From positions 124,001-188,000 of the forward strand of contig WGNJ01000015.1 in NCBI GenBank assembly GCA_016124635.1: a stretch of 64,000 nucleotides of DNA. Reading direction: 5' to 3'. This DNA is from Alphaproteobacteria bacterium. GTDB lineage: Bacteria > Pseudomonadota > Alphaproteobacteria > Micropepsales > Micropepsaceae. A program made the position numbers and the translations under genes. The notes under the pieces are model-generated. The model worked only from the letters and a program-made list of their open reading frames with translations, was not told where the DNA came from and ran no database searches. This document shows positions 42,197 to 49,649 of the stretch, piece by piece; position 1 is the first letter of the stretch, and every line of letters starts with the position of its first letter.

Positions 42197-42825
42197 GACG
42201 GCAGCCGCGCGTCGGGTGCGCGCAAATAACAAGGCACCGGCGGATGCGCGGCCGGCTCCGCGCGCAACGCAAGCCGCGCCAGCTCACGCACGTCGACCGT
42301 TTGAATATCGAGCATCTCGGCATCGTCCGGCGCGACAACTGCTGCACCGGATCCGGCGAGCACCAACGGACGCGACATCCGCCCGAGCTGCTCGCGTACG
42401 TCGTCTGCACCCATCACCGCCGGCGCGAACGCATCGTCCGAGCCTTGCGCATAGAGTTCGCCGCGCCGCGCATCGATCACCGCGGCACACGAAGCGCCGG
42501 GCCGCGCCGCCCGCGCTTGCGCGATCAAACACTCGAGCGTCGTGAATCCGAGAAGCGGCACCTTGAGCGCCAACGCCATCCCCTTCGCAAAGGCGAGACC
42601 GACGCGCACGCCGGTGAACGCGCCGGGCCCCGTCGTCACCGCGATACGCCGAAGCGCGCCGGGCTTCAATCCCGCTCCGGCGATCATCGACGCCACCAGA
42701 GGCGGCAGCTTCTCGGCTTGCGCGCCCAGCGTATTGAGCACGGCTTCGTGCGCCACGATCTCGCCGGCATCGGACATGAGCGCGACGCCGATCGGCCCGA
42801 ACGCCGTATCAATCGCGAGGATCAT
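42193..42825 (-). CDS. tsaB: tRNA threonylcarbamoyladenosine synthesis protein TsaB
   Basis: 210 residues. TsaB is the inactive partner of TsaD in t6A37 formation. The N-terminus MILAIDTAFGPIGVALM and the TGPGAFTGVRVGLAFAKG block mark the ASKHA-fold family. It starts 32 bases after nfuA and overlaps rimI. Confidence 0.95.
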   Translation of the reverse strand: MILAIDTAFGPIGVALMSDAGEIVAHEAVLNTLGAQAEKLPPLVASMIAGAGLKPGALRRIAVTTGPGAFTGVRVGLAFAKGMALALKVPLLGFTTLECLIAQARAARPGASCAAVIDARRGELYAQGSDDAFAPAVMGADDVREQLGRMSRPLVLAGSGAAVVAPDDAEMLDIQTVDVRELARLALRAEPAAHPPVPCYLRAPDARLPS

Positions 42826-42857
42826 GCGCGCCTTCTATCGTCGCGCGCCGGGCGGCG

Positions 42858-43427
42858 CTAGACCGCCACCGCCTCGACCGCATTCACTTCGGGGATATAG
42901 TGGCGCAGCATGTTCTCGATGCCGTTCTTCAGCGTCGCCGTCGACGACGGACAGCCCGCGCACGAACCGCGCAAGTTCAAGAACACGGTCCCCGATTTGC
43001 CCTCGAAGCCCCGGAAGATGATGTCGCCGCCGTCTTGCGCGACGGCCGGCCGCACGCGCGTCTCGAGCAGCTCTTTGATCTGCACGACGATCTCTTCATC
43101 CTCCGCGTCATAGACTTCGGCCGCAGCGGACGACTTCGGCGCCTCGCCTTCGATGACGGGCAGCCCTTGCGTGAAGTGCTCCATGATCACGCCGAGGATC
43201 ATCGGCTTGAGCTGCGGCCACTCGCCGCCCGACTTCGAGACGGTGATGAAGTCCGGGCCGAAGAACACGCCGCTGACGCCGTCGATCTCGAACAGCCGCA
43301 TAGCCAGCGGCGACTTGCCGGCCGAATCGCGGGTCGGGAAGTCGGCCGTGCCGTCGCCGAGCACGTCGCGTCCCGGCAAGAACTTCAAAGACGCGGGGTT
43401 GGGCGTCGATTCAGTCTGGATGAACAT
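42858..43427 (-). CDS. nfuA: NifU-family Fe-S scaffold (Nfu type)
   Basis: 189 residues from ATG 43427 (MFIQTESTPNPASLKFLPG). An N-terminal Nfu_N domain is followed from about residue 110 by a NifU C-terminal domain with the CxxC in GSCAGCPSS that holds a [4Fe-4S] cluster for delivery to apoproteins. It heads the leftward gene run. The 103-base divergent gap to the cyclase contains a palindrome CCATATATGG (43467-43476). Confidence 0.93.
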   Translation of the reverse strand: MFIQTESTPNPASLKFLPGRDVLGDGTADFPTRDSAGKSPLAMRLFEIDGVSGVFFGPDFITVSKSGGEWPQLKPMILGVIMEHFTQGLPVIEGEAPKSSAAAEVYDAEDEEIVVQIKELLETRVRPAVAQDGGDIIFRGFEGKSGTVFLNLRGSCAGCPSSTATLKNGIENMLRHYIPEVNAVEAVAV

Positions 43428-43530
43428 GTCTGTCTCCGGGCACTTGGCAGGGTACCGGCCCCTCACCCATATATGGCGGCCCAATTCGATAGGTAGACAT
43501 TTGGCGCTGGCGCTCGAAAGTCAAGAAAAC

Positions 43531-44718
43531 ATGGCCCTGGTCGATGCGCTGGCGGCCTCCTCGGCCGCGCGCTGGCTCGCCGACTATCGCGGCCCGCCTT
43601 TGGTTATCGAAGATATCGTGAAGAATGTCTTCGATCGCGTGCGCGACGACGGCATCCCGATCATGCGCTTCGGCGTCAACGTATCGGACTATCGGCCGCA
43701 GGTCATCGGTCGCTCCTATATCTGGGAGCAAGAGGCCGGCCTCGAGATCGTCGACCGCGACTACACCCCCAAGCGCAGCGACTTGTATCTCGACAGCCCG
43801 ATTCGCGTGATCATCGAAGGCGGCGCCGAGGGCCTCCGCCGCCGGCTCGACGGGCCGAATGCGCAACTGGACTTCCCCATCGTGAACGACCTGAAGGAAC
43901 GCGGCGCAACCGATTACATCGGGGTCGCCATCGAATTCTCCGACCGCTCGCGGCACTTCGCATCCTGGGCGACGGACCGGCCCGGCGGATTCCAGCCCCA
44001 CGAGTTGAATCTGCTCGACGCTCTTCTTCCTTTGCTTTCGGTGCGGCTCGAGGTCGCCCACTCGCGTACCGCGACGCGCCAGCTTCTCACCACCTATCTC
44101 GGCGTTGAAGCGACGCGCCGCATCATCTCCGGCGAGTTCCGCCGCTCGCTCGGCGAAGACATCGAGGCCGTCATCTTCTATTGCGACCTTCGCGGCTTCA
44201 CGCGCATGACCGATATTTTGCCGTCCGGCGAAATCATCGCCGTGCTCAGCGAGTATTTCGACGCCGTCGCCGGCGCCGTGCGCACGCGCCAGGGCGACAT
44301 CATCGAGATGATCGGCGACGGCATGATCGCGATCTTTCGCGTCACCGCCGATTTCACGGTGGCGCAAGCCGCCAACGAAGCCCTTGAAGCCGCGCGGGAG
44401 GCGATGACGGCGCTGAGCGCGATCCCCGCTGAGCGCCTGCCCAAACCCATCGCGGCACTTCATGCCGGCTTCGCGCTGAACGTCGGTCAGGTGACCTTCG
44501 GTAACATCGGCAGCCAGGACCGTCTCGACTTCACGATCATCGGTCCTGCGGTTAACGAGGCCTCGCGCATCGAGCCGTTGACGAAGACGCTCGGCTATCC
44601 GGTACTGATGACGCAAGCCTTCGCCAAGCATTGCCGCGCGAAAGAGATCCGCTCTCTCGGCTTCCACGTTCTGCGCGGCGTGCGCGAACCGCGCGAGATC
44701 TTCACCCTCGCCGAATGA
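43531..44718 (+). CDS. class III adenylate/guanylate cyclase
   Basis: 395 residues from ATG 43531; a TTG at 43501 would add 10 residues. The C-terminal catalytic domain has the metal aspartates Asp219 (FYCDLRGFT) and Asp263 (MIGDGMIA), a base-selecting Asp333 (RLDFTIIG), and the transition-state pair Asn342/Arg346 (NEASR). The N-terminal ~200 residues carry no membrane helix and no domain that I can name, though FASWATDRPGGF resembles the end of a GAF-like sensor. It probably makes cAMP in response to a cytosolic cue. Confidence 0.88.
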   Translation: MALVDALAASSAARWLADYRGPPLVIEDIVKNVFDRVRDDGIPIMRFGVNVSDYRPQVIGRSYIWEQEAGLEIVDRDYTPKRSDLYLDSPIRVIIEGGAEGLRRRLDGPNAQLDFPIVNDLKERGATDYIGVAIEFSDRSRHFASWATDRPGGFQPHELNLLDALLPLLSVRLEVAHSRTATRQLLTTYLGVEATRRIISGEFRRSLGEDIEAVIFYCDLRGFTRMTDILPSGEIIAVLSEYFDAVAGAVRTRQGDIIEMIGDGMIAIFRVTADFTVAQAANEALEAAREAMTALSAIPAERLPKPIAALHAGFALNVGQVTFGNIGSQDRLDFTIIGPAVNEASRIEPLTKTLGYPVLMTQAFAKHCRAKEIRSLGFHVLRGVREPREIFTLAE

Positions 44719-44741
44719 GACCCGCGGACTCATCGTACCCC

Positions 44742-44788
44742 CCGTTTATCCGCTACATCGGCTGAATTCCGCCGTTTCATCCGCTACA
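44742..44788 (+). repeat. short direct repeat downstream of the cyclase
   Basis: CCGTTTATCCGCTACAT (44742-44758) and CCGTTTCATCCGCTACAT (44772-44789) are near-identical with a 30-base period. They lie in the 477-base gap between the cyclase and the GST gene, which holds no credible gene. Confidence 0.35.
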
Positions 44789-44962
44789 TATCCTCACACA
44801 GGTGTATGCACAGTTTCATCTAGCCGTTATCGCAAGACCCTCATATTCGAGACGCAAAGCACGCATGCAAAATCGCGCCGCACGGATAGAAACGCGGCAA
44901 CCGCAACATTGCGTTTTTCTCAATACATGGACGACTGACGAGCGTCAAGACTGGATTCGTTT

Positions 44963-45117
44963 TTCACACAAAGCCTCAAAGTCTCACGAAGGCACCAAGA
45001 AGTCCGTGAAGCTTCTTTTTCGCGCCGAAGGCGCAACTTGTCTTTGGAGAGTGGCGCTTCGCGCCCAAGTGAACAACGCGTTCGCGACTTTGCGCTTCCT
45101 TTGCGGCTTTGTGTGAA
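44963..45117. repeat. 155-bp intergenic element with inverted ends
   Basis: Perfect 13-bp inverted ends (TTCACACAAAGCC at 44963-44975; complement at 45105-45117) enclose two inner hairpins, GCGCC-gaa-GGCGC near 45022 and GGCGC-ttc-GCGCC near 45053. The layout resembles a small non-coding repeat or MITE-like unit. Short reading frames in it are not protein-like. Confidence 0.6.
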
Positions 45118-45145
45118 GACGACTCTGCGCGGCGGCGGACAGAGC

Positions 45146-45173
45146 GCAAAAAAGAGGGGCGCCGAGGCGCCCC
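45146..45173 (-). terminator. intrinsic terminator of the GST gene
   Basis: On the minus strand GGGGCGCC/GGCGCCCC form an 8-base inverted repeat (45156-45173, tight loop) followed by TCTTTTTT. It lies 22 bases after the GST stop codon, as expected for a rho-independent terminator. Confidence 0.8.
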
Positions 45174-45195
45174 CACGATTCCATGACAAGACTGA

Positions 45196-45837
45196 TTAAG
45201 CAGATGGCATCTGCTGCATAGCCACCGTCTTCTTCCACGACGGCAGCGATGTGAGGTCGGCCTGCCATCGCAGGATGTTGCGAAAGCTCTCCGTCGGGAA
45301 CCGCGCCCGCTCCGCGATCGAGAGCGCCGAGCCGATCGCAAGGTCGGCGACCGTCAGCGTCTCGCCCGCGACATAGCGATGCTTCTTGAGCTCGCCTTCG
45401 AGCACCGCGCCGACGTTCTGGAAGAGCTGCATACCACGTGCGATCTCCGCCTCGTTGGTTTCACCCAGACCGAAGAGCGGCTTGACCACGCGCTCGAACG
45501 CGAAGATCGCGCACGCGGGATCCCAGTGCGCGCTGTCCCAATAGAGCCACTTGCGAACGGCGTTTTGTGCGCGTACGTCGCTCGGCATCGCGCCCGACTG
45601 CGGCTTCAGCGACGCGAGATATTCGACGATCGCGTTCGATTCCCAGAGCACGTAGCCGTCATGCTCGAGTACTGGCGCTCTGCCGTTCGGATTGAGGGCC
45701 AAGAACTCCGGCGCCTTCTGCGCTTGTTTCGAGAAATCGACGAGCTCGAACTCGTAGTCGATCCCGAGCTGGTTCGCGGCCCAAAGCACCTTGAACGACC
45801 GCGGACTTGGCGGAAATGTGTAAAGCTTGAGGCCCAT
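45196..45837 (-). CDS. glutathione S-transferase family protein
   Basis: 213 residues from ATG 45837, set by AAGGGAG upstream. The N-terminal thioredoxin fold has LYTFPPSPRSFKVLWAAN and the cis-Pro glutathione contacts NPNGRAPVLEHDG and WESNAIVEYLA. The helical C-terminal domain has the ETLTVADLAIG capping motif. The substrate is unknown. An operator-like palindrome lies 23-42 bases upstream and a clear terminator follows, so it is a single-gene unit. Confidence 0.9.
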   Translation of the reverse strand: MGLKLYTFPPSPRSFKVLWAANQLGIDYEFELVDFSKQAQKAPEFLALNPNGRAPVLEHDGYVLWESNAIVEYLASLKPQSGAMPSDVRAQNAVRKWLYWDSAHWDPACAIFAFERVVKPLFGLGETNEAEIARGMQLFQNVGAVLEGELKKHRYVAGETLTVADLAIGSALSIAERARFPTESFRNILRWQADLTSLPSWKKTVAMQQMPSA

Positions 45838-45859
45838 AGCCCGACTCCCTTCTATTGAA

Positions 45860-45879
45860 TGGTAAGCATACACTTACCA
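45860..45879. promoter_or_regulatory. operator-like palindrome before the GST gene
   Basis: TGGTAAG (45860-45866) and CTTACCA (45873-45879) are perfect inverted arms 6 bases apart. A -35-like TTGACG on the minus strand (45895-45900) places the palindrome over the expected -10 region, as for a repressor site. No regulator gene is adjacent to GST itself. Confidence 0.5.
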
Positions 45880-45951
45880 ATACGAAGGCACGGACGTCAA
45901 GATCGATCGTGCGCCTCTCACGGCGACGTGAGTGCCCGAGCGGACGGACGC

Positions 45952-47196
45952 TCAGCGTCGACCGATCTCGATCACCATGCGCTGAAAGTCGAAGGTCACG
46001 CGATAGGGGCGGAAGAAGGCGTGCGAGATTAAGCCTCCGACCCGCGAGCCGAGCGACGTTTCGAGTGAAGCGGGAAACGGGCCATAAAGCCCTTGAAGAT
46101 GCTCGCGCTTCACGTCCCCAAGCGTCAGCGACCTGATCTCGAACGGCGCATTCGCTGCTTCGCCGATCCCGCCGCCGCCGTTCGCCGGCAATGCGGGCAG
46201 CGCGATGCCGGCGGCTGTGAGCTCCGAGCGCGGACCGGTGAACGCAAATCCGGCAAGCCCTGTATCGACCAAGAACAACGAGGGTGGCGCCGAGTTCAGC
46301 CTGCCCTCGGCGACAATGAAGTGATCGCCGAGAAGCCAGAACGGAATGCGCGCGATCGCCGGCGTCCCGCGCGTCGACGTCGTCGAACGTTCGAGTATCA
46401 ATGCGCCGCCCGCGTAGTCGAGCGTCGAACGAAAGCGGGAAAGAAAGCCCGTTCCGATAATCCCCGCAACGGGCCGGCCGCCCGCGATCGCTGAAAGGAT
46501 CGGTGCCTTGATCAACGCGACGGGCAGATCGGCGACTTCAAAAGTGCCGATGTGAAACCGCGGCAAACGGGCGAGTTGCACGCTTCCTTTCTTGTCGCCC
46601 GCGAACGTCCCAGTCGTGTCGGCAAAAGGTTTGACACTGATGGAGGCCGCAAATTCAGGATCCAACACGACATCGCCGCCGCCGGTGTCGATCAAGAACA
46701 GTCCGTCTTTCCCGTTGGCCTGCGCTTTGACGAGCGGCAGCGGATCGGTTTGATCGAATGGAATACGGGTGCTGTCACCGCCTGCGACAACGCGGTAAGG
46801 CGGATCGTCGCCGAACGCGCGCAGCGCACTCGCTTTGGCTTCTCGTCCCGCCCTCGTGCTCCAATCCGCGGCAAGAGAGAAGCGCCCACGCCGGCTCTCG
46901 AGTTCGGCCATCAAACCCGCGGCCTTCGTGTCCTTCGGATCGAGCGCAAGGGCCTTCGCAAGTGCCGCCTCGGCCTGCGCCAAGCGGTTGGCGTAGAGGT
47001 GAATGGCACCCTGGCGGCGCAACGCGGCCTCGTGGTCTGCGCTGGCCGCGGGGACGGCCTCATAGAGCTTCAACGCGGCATCGAACTTTCCCCGCGCGAA
47101 CGCGGCATCGGCATCTGCCATATCGGCGCGCGCCGCACAGCAGGTAATCGCTGTCGCCAATAGCGCCACACCGGCCATCGCTCGCCAACAACGCAT
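45952..47196 (-). CDS. exported retropepsin-like aspartyl protease with TPR region
   Basis: 414 residues. An N-terminal signal peptide (MAGVALLATAITCC, cleavage near ARA) precedes a TPR-like helical part (residues 25-120). Two aspartyl protease units follow in one chain, each with a DTG triad: FLIDTGGG at 170-172 and FLVDTGLAG at 311-313. Retropepsins normally dimerise with one DTG each; here both halves are fused, as in pepsins. Proteolysis is inferred from the motif. It is divergent from a winged-helix regulator with a 54-base shared gap. Confidence 0.8.
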   Translation of the reverse strand: MRCWRAMAGVALLATAITCCAARADMADADAAFARGKFDAALKLYEAVPAASADHEAALRRQGAIHLYANRLAQAEAALAKALALDPKDTKAAGLMAELESRRGRFSLAADWSTRAGREAKASALRAFGDDPPYRVVAGGDSTRIPFDQTDPLPLVKAQANGKDGLFLIDTGGGDVVLDPEFAASISVKPFADTTGTFAGDKKGSVQLARLPRFHIGTFEVADLPVALIKAPILSAIAGGRPVAGIIGTGFLSRFRSTLDYAGGALILERSTTSTRGTPAIARIPFWLLGDHFIVAEGRLNSAPPSLFLVDTGLAGFAFTGPRSELTAAGIALPALPANGGGGIGEAANAPFEIRSLTLGDVKREHLQGLYGPFPASLETSLGSRVGGLISHAFFRPYRVTFDFQRMVIEIGRR

Positions 47197-47224
47197 GTCC
47201 GCCTCCCCAAGCTCGTTGCAATCA

Positions 47225-47248
47225 TTCTATTTTCATAGATTATTAGAA
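47225..47248. promoter_or_regulatory. inverted repeats in the divergent retropepsin/regulator gap
   Basis: TCTAT-tttc-ATAGA (47226-47239) and the wider TTCTA...TAGAA (47225-47229 and 47244-47248) lie within the AT-rich 54-base gap. Their position fits an operator for the adjacent winged-helix regulator. Confidence 0.4.
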
Positions 47249-47250
47249 CA

Positions 47251-47832
47251 ATGAAACCAGAGTCGAGTCGGCGGCCCGCAAATGACGAAATTGTCATCCG
47301 CGGCCGCGCACAAATGCGCGCATTCGCGTCGCCTTTGCGTGCTGCGATCCTTGAAGCGCTGACCCGGCGAGCCCCGTTGTCGATGGCCGAAATCGCGGCG
47401 GCGGTCGGCCGCCCACGGCCAACGCTATACCATCACCTGACCATCATGCTCCGCGCCGGTCTCGTGTTGGACGCCGGCGCGCGAGGTAAGGGACGCAAGC
47501 GTGAGCAGCTTTACAAGGCCGCCGCATCGATCGTCCGCACCGATCCGAATGCCACCTCGAAGCAGGAGCGCGAAGATCTCGCGAGCCTGACCGAGACGCA
47601 TACCCGCTACGTCTTGCGGCGCCATGTCCGCGCCATGAAGGCCGGAACCGCCGTACGCGAAGGACCGAACCGCAACGCGACGGTCCGGCATCTCATGCTC
47701 GACCTAAAGCCCAAGGATCTACGCGCCCTCAACAAGGACATCGAAGCGCTTGCAGAAAAGTGGGCAGCCAAACCAAAGGCCGGCGCGCACGTGATTTCCC
47801 TGCTGATATTGATGGGACCGAAGTCGGATTGA
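47251..47832 (+). CDS. ArsR-like winged-helix transcriptional regulator
   Basis: 193 residues. A winged helix is seen at FASPLRAAILEALTRRA, LSMAEIAAAVGRPRPTLYHHL and MLRAGLVLDAG, close to the ArsR/HTH_20 group. The C-terminal ~100 residues are helical and charged. It lacks an obvious metal-binding cysteine motif. It probably controls itself and the divergent retropepsin gene. A clear ribosome binding site is lacking, so the start is not firm. Confidence 0.8.
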   Translation: MKPESSRRPANDEIVIRGRAQMRAFASPLRAAILEALTRRAPLSMAEIAAAVGRPRPTLYHHLTIMLRAGLVLDAGARGKGRKREQLYKAAASIVRTDPNATSKQEREDLASLTETHTRYVLRRHVRAMKAGTAVREGPNRNATVRHLMLDLKPKDLRALNKDIEALAEKWAAKPKAGAHVISLLILMGPKSD

Positions 47833-47858
47833 TCGATGTTGGCCAGCGCACAAGCAGA

Positions 47859-48341
47859 TCAGGCGAGCGCGTCGACGGCCTCGTCGCTGAGCCCGCCAGG
47901 CACGATCGTCACCGGGATGGGAAAAGCGAGCGAGGCCTGTTGCGCCACGCTCGAAACCAGCGGACCCGGGCCCTCGCGCGCCGTGCTCGACGCGAGCACC
48001 AGGATCGAGATGTCGGGATCGTCCTTGATCAGCTTCAGCACGCACTCGCGCGATTTGCCCTCGAGCACGACGTACTCGGGGAAGAGCCCGGCAACCCGAT
48101 TCACGTCGCGCGCGGCGTCGTGCAGCATTTTCTCCGCTTCCTCAAGCGCCTCCTCGCGCATCGCCTCTTCGACCGAGCGCCAATGTTGGAAGTCGGCCGG
48201 ACCAAGCACTGTGAGAAGCGTGACGATGCCGTTCGTGTGCTCGGCGCGGCGCGCGGCAAAACGAATCGCGACCTTGCACTCCGGCGACTTGTCGACGACG
48301 ACCAGGAACTTGCGGCGGCGCGCTGCAGCGGAATCGGGCAT
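47859..48341 (-). CDS. universal stress protein family
   Basis: 160 residues with the UspA fold: KFLVVVDKSPECKVAIRFAARR at the N-terminus and the later segment ILVLASSTAREGPGPLVSSV. The canonical ATP-loop GxxG-x9-GS is not complete, so nucleotide binding is unsure. It follows trpS by 53 bases on the same strand and is convergent with the regulator gene. Confidence 0.85.
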   Translation of the reverse strand: MPDSAAARRRKFLVVVDKSPECKVAIRFAARRAEHTNGIVTLLTVLGPADFQHWRSVEEAMREEALEEAEKMLHDAARDVNRVAGLFPEYVVLEGKSRECVLKLIKDDPDISILVLASSTAREGPGPLVSSVAQQASLAFPIPVTIVPGGLSDEAVDALA

Positions 48342-48394
48342 TGCTTATTTTGCCATGCCCGCCGGCAAATCGCCAATCAGCGAAACAGCCACGT

Positions 48395-49411
48395 CTAACG
48401 CGCCACGAAGCCGACGATCTCCTTAACCTGCTTCAGGATCGGATTGGCGATCGCCTCGGCGCGCTCCGTTCCTTCCATCAGGAGGCGATCGATGTTCGCC
48501 GTATCCGACATCAACCGCTTCATCTCGTCTCGAATCGGGCCGATCTTCTCGACCAATAGCTCGGCGAGGTCGTTCTTGAAGGTCGAGAACTGCTGCCCGC
48601 CAAAGCGCGACAGCGCTTGCGCCTTCGAGATATCGGCGAGCGCAGCGTAGATGCCGATCAGGTTCGACGCTTCCGGCCGTTCGTCGAGTCCTTCGAGCGC
48701 ATGCGGCAGCGGCTCGGGGTCCGTGCGCGCCTTCTTGATCTTTTGGACGAGCGTGTCGTTGTCGTCGAGGAGATTGATGCGCGAATAGTCCGACGGATCG
48801 GACTTCGACATCTTGGCCTTGCCGTCGCGCAAGCTCATTACGCGTGCCGCCGGACCCATGATCATGGGCTCGGGCAGCGGAAAGAAGTCGGGCACCGCGA
48901 AGTCGTTGTTGAACTTCTGCGCGATGTCGCGCGCGAGCTCGACATGCTGCTTCTGATCGTCGCCAACCGGCACATGCGTGCCCTTGTAGGCGAGGATGTC
49001 CGCCGCCATCAGCACCGGATAGGCGTAGAGCCCGACGCTCATCGCCTCGCGGTTCTTGCCCGCCTTCTCCTTGAACTGAGTCATGCGGTTGAGCCAGCCG
49101 ATGCGCGCGACGCAAGAGAATATCCAGGCAAGCTCGGCGTGCGCCGGCACCGCGCTCTGCGGAAAGATGGCCGAGAGCTTCGGGTCGATCCCGCCGGCGA
49201 TGTAGGCAGCCGCGATCATGCGCGTGTTGTCGCGCAATTCCTTGGGCTCGACCCACACGGTCAGCGAATGCATGTCGACGACGCAGAAGATGCAAGGCTT
49301 CTCCTTCTGCATCGGAATCCAGTTTTTGATCGCGCCGAGATAGTTGCCGAGGTGGATGTTTCCGGTCGGCTGCATGCCGGAGAACACAAGCGGTTTGTGC
49401 GAAGCGCTCAT
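48395..49411 (-). CDS. trpS: tryptophanyl-tRNA synthetase
   Basis: 338 residues from ATG 49411 ([17 protein letters not shown]). A class I synthetase with the HIGH-type motif [11 protein letters not shown] and the KMSKS motif [10 protein letters not shown]. It charges tRNA-Trp. The size and motifs are normal. In-frame codons upstream to 49447 are possible but unlike the family. Confidence 0.96.
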   Translation of the reverse strand: MSASHKPLVFSGMQPTGNIHLGNYLGAIKNWIPMQKEKPCIFCVVDMHSLTVWVEPKELRDNTRMIAAAYIAGGIDPKLSAIFPQSAVPAHAELAWIFSCVARIGWLNRMTQFKEKAGKNREAMSVGLYAYPVLMAADILAYKGTHVPVGDDQKQHVELARDIAQKFNNDFAVPDFFPLPEPMIMGPAARVMSLRDGKAKMSKSDPSDYSRINLLDDNDTLVQKIKKARTDPEPLPHALEGLDERPEASNLIGIYAALADISKAQALSRFGGQQFSTFKNDLAELLVEKIGPIRDEMKRLMSDTANIDRLLMEGTERAEAIANPILKQVKEIVGFVAR

Positions 49412-49496
49412 CGTTTGGACCGTGGGTGCCTTGTTAAGTCGCGACAAAAGAGCGGGGTTTATGCGCTGAAGCCGCGCCGCAGAGCAAGGCGTCTTT

Positions 49497-49639
49497 CATC
49501 CTCCACCGCTTTAGCGGGGGAGGTGGATCGCCGCGGCGCGGCGAGACGGAGGGGGCGCGTTGATCGGCCGGATGGAAGTGGTTGCGGACCCCCTCCACCG
49601 CTTCGCGGTCCCCCTCCCCCGCTAAAGCGGTGGAGGATG
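49497..49639. repeat. 143-bp palindromic element with perfect 27-bp arms
   Basis: The arms at 49497-49523 and 49613-49639 are perfect inverted copies over 27 bases and each contains a small hairpin (CCGCT-tt-AGCGG). The interior holds ACCGC-ttc-GCGGT near 49597-49609 and purine-rich stretches. It fills the gap between trpS and glnD. It resembles dispersed palindromic repeats of Rhizobiales genomes. It codes for nothing that I can see. Confidence 0.75.
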
Positions 49640-49649
49640 ATGGAGCCTG

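Noticed and set aside
44802..45189. Short reading frames (about 90-120 codons) in the cyclase-GST gap
   Set aside because: They run across the inverted-repeat element and the terminator, overlap in several frames and have no protein-like features.
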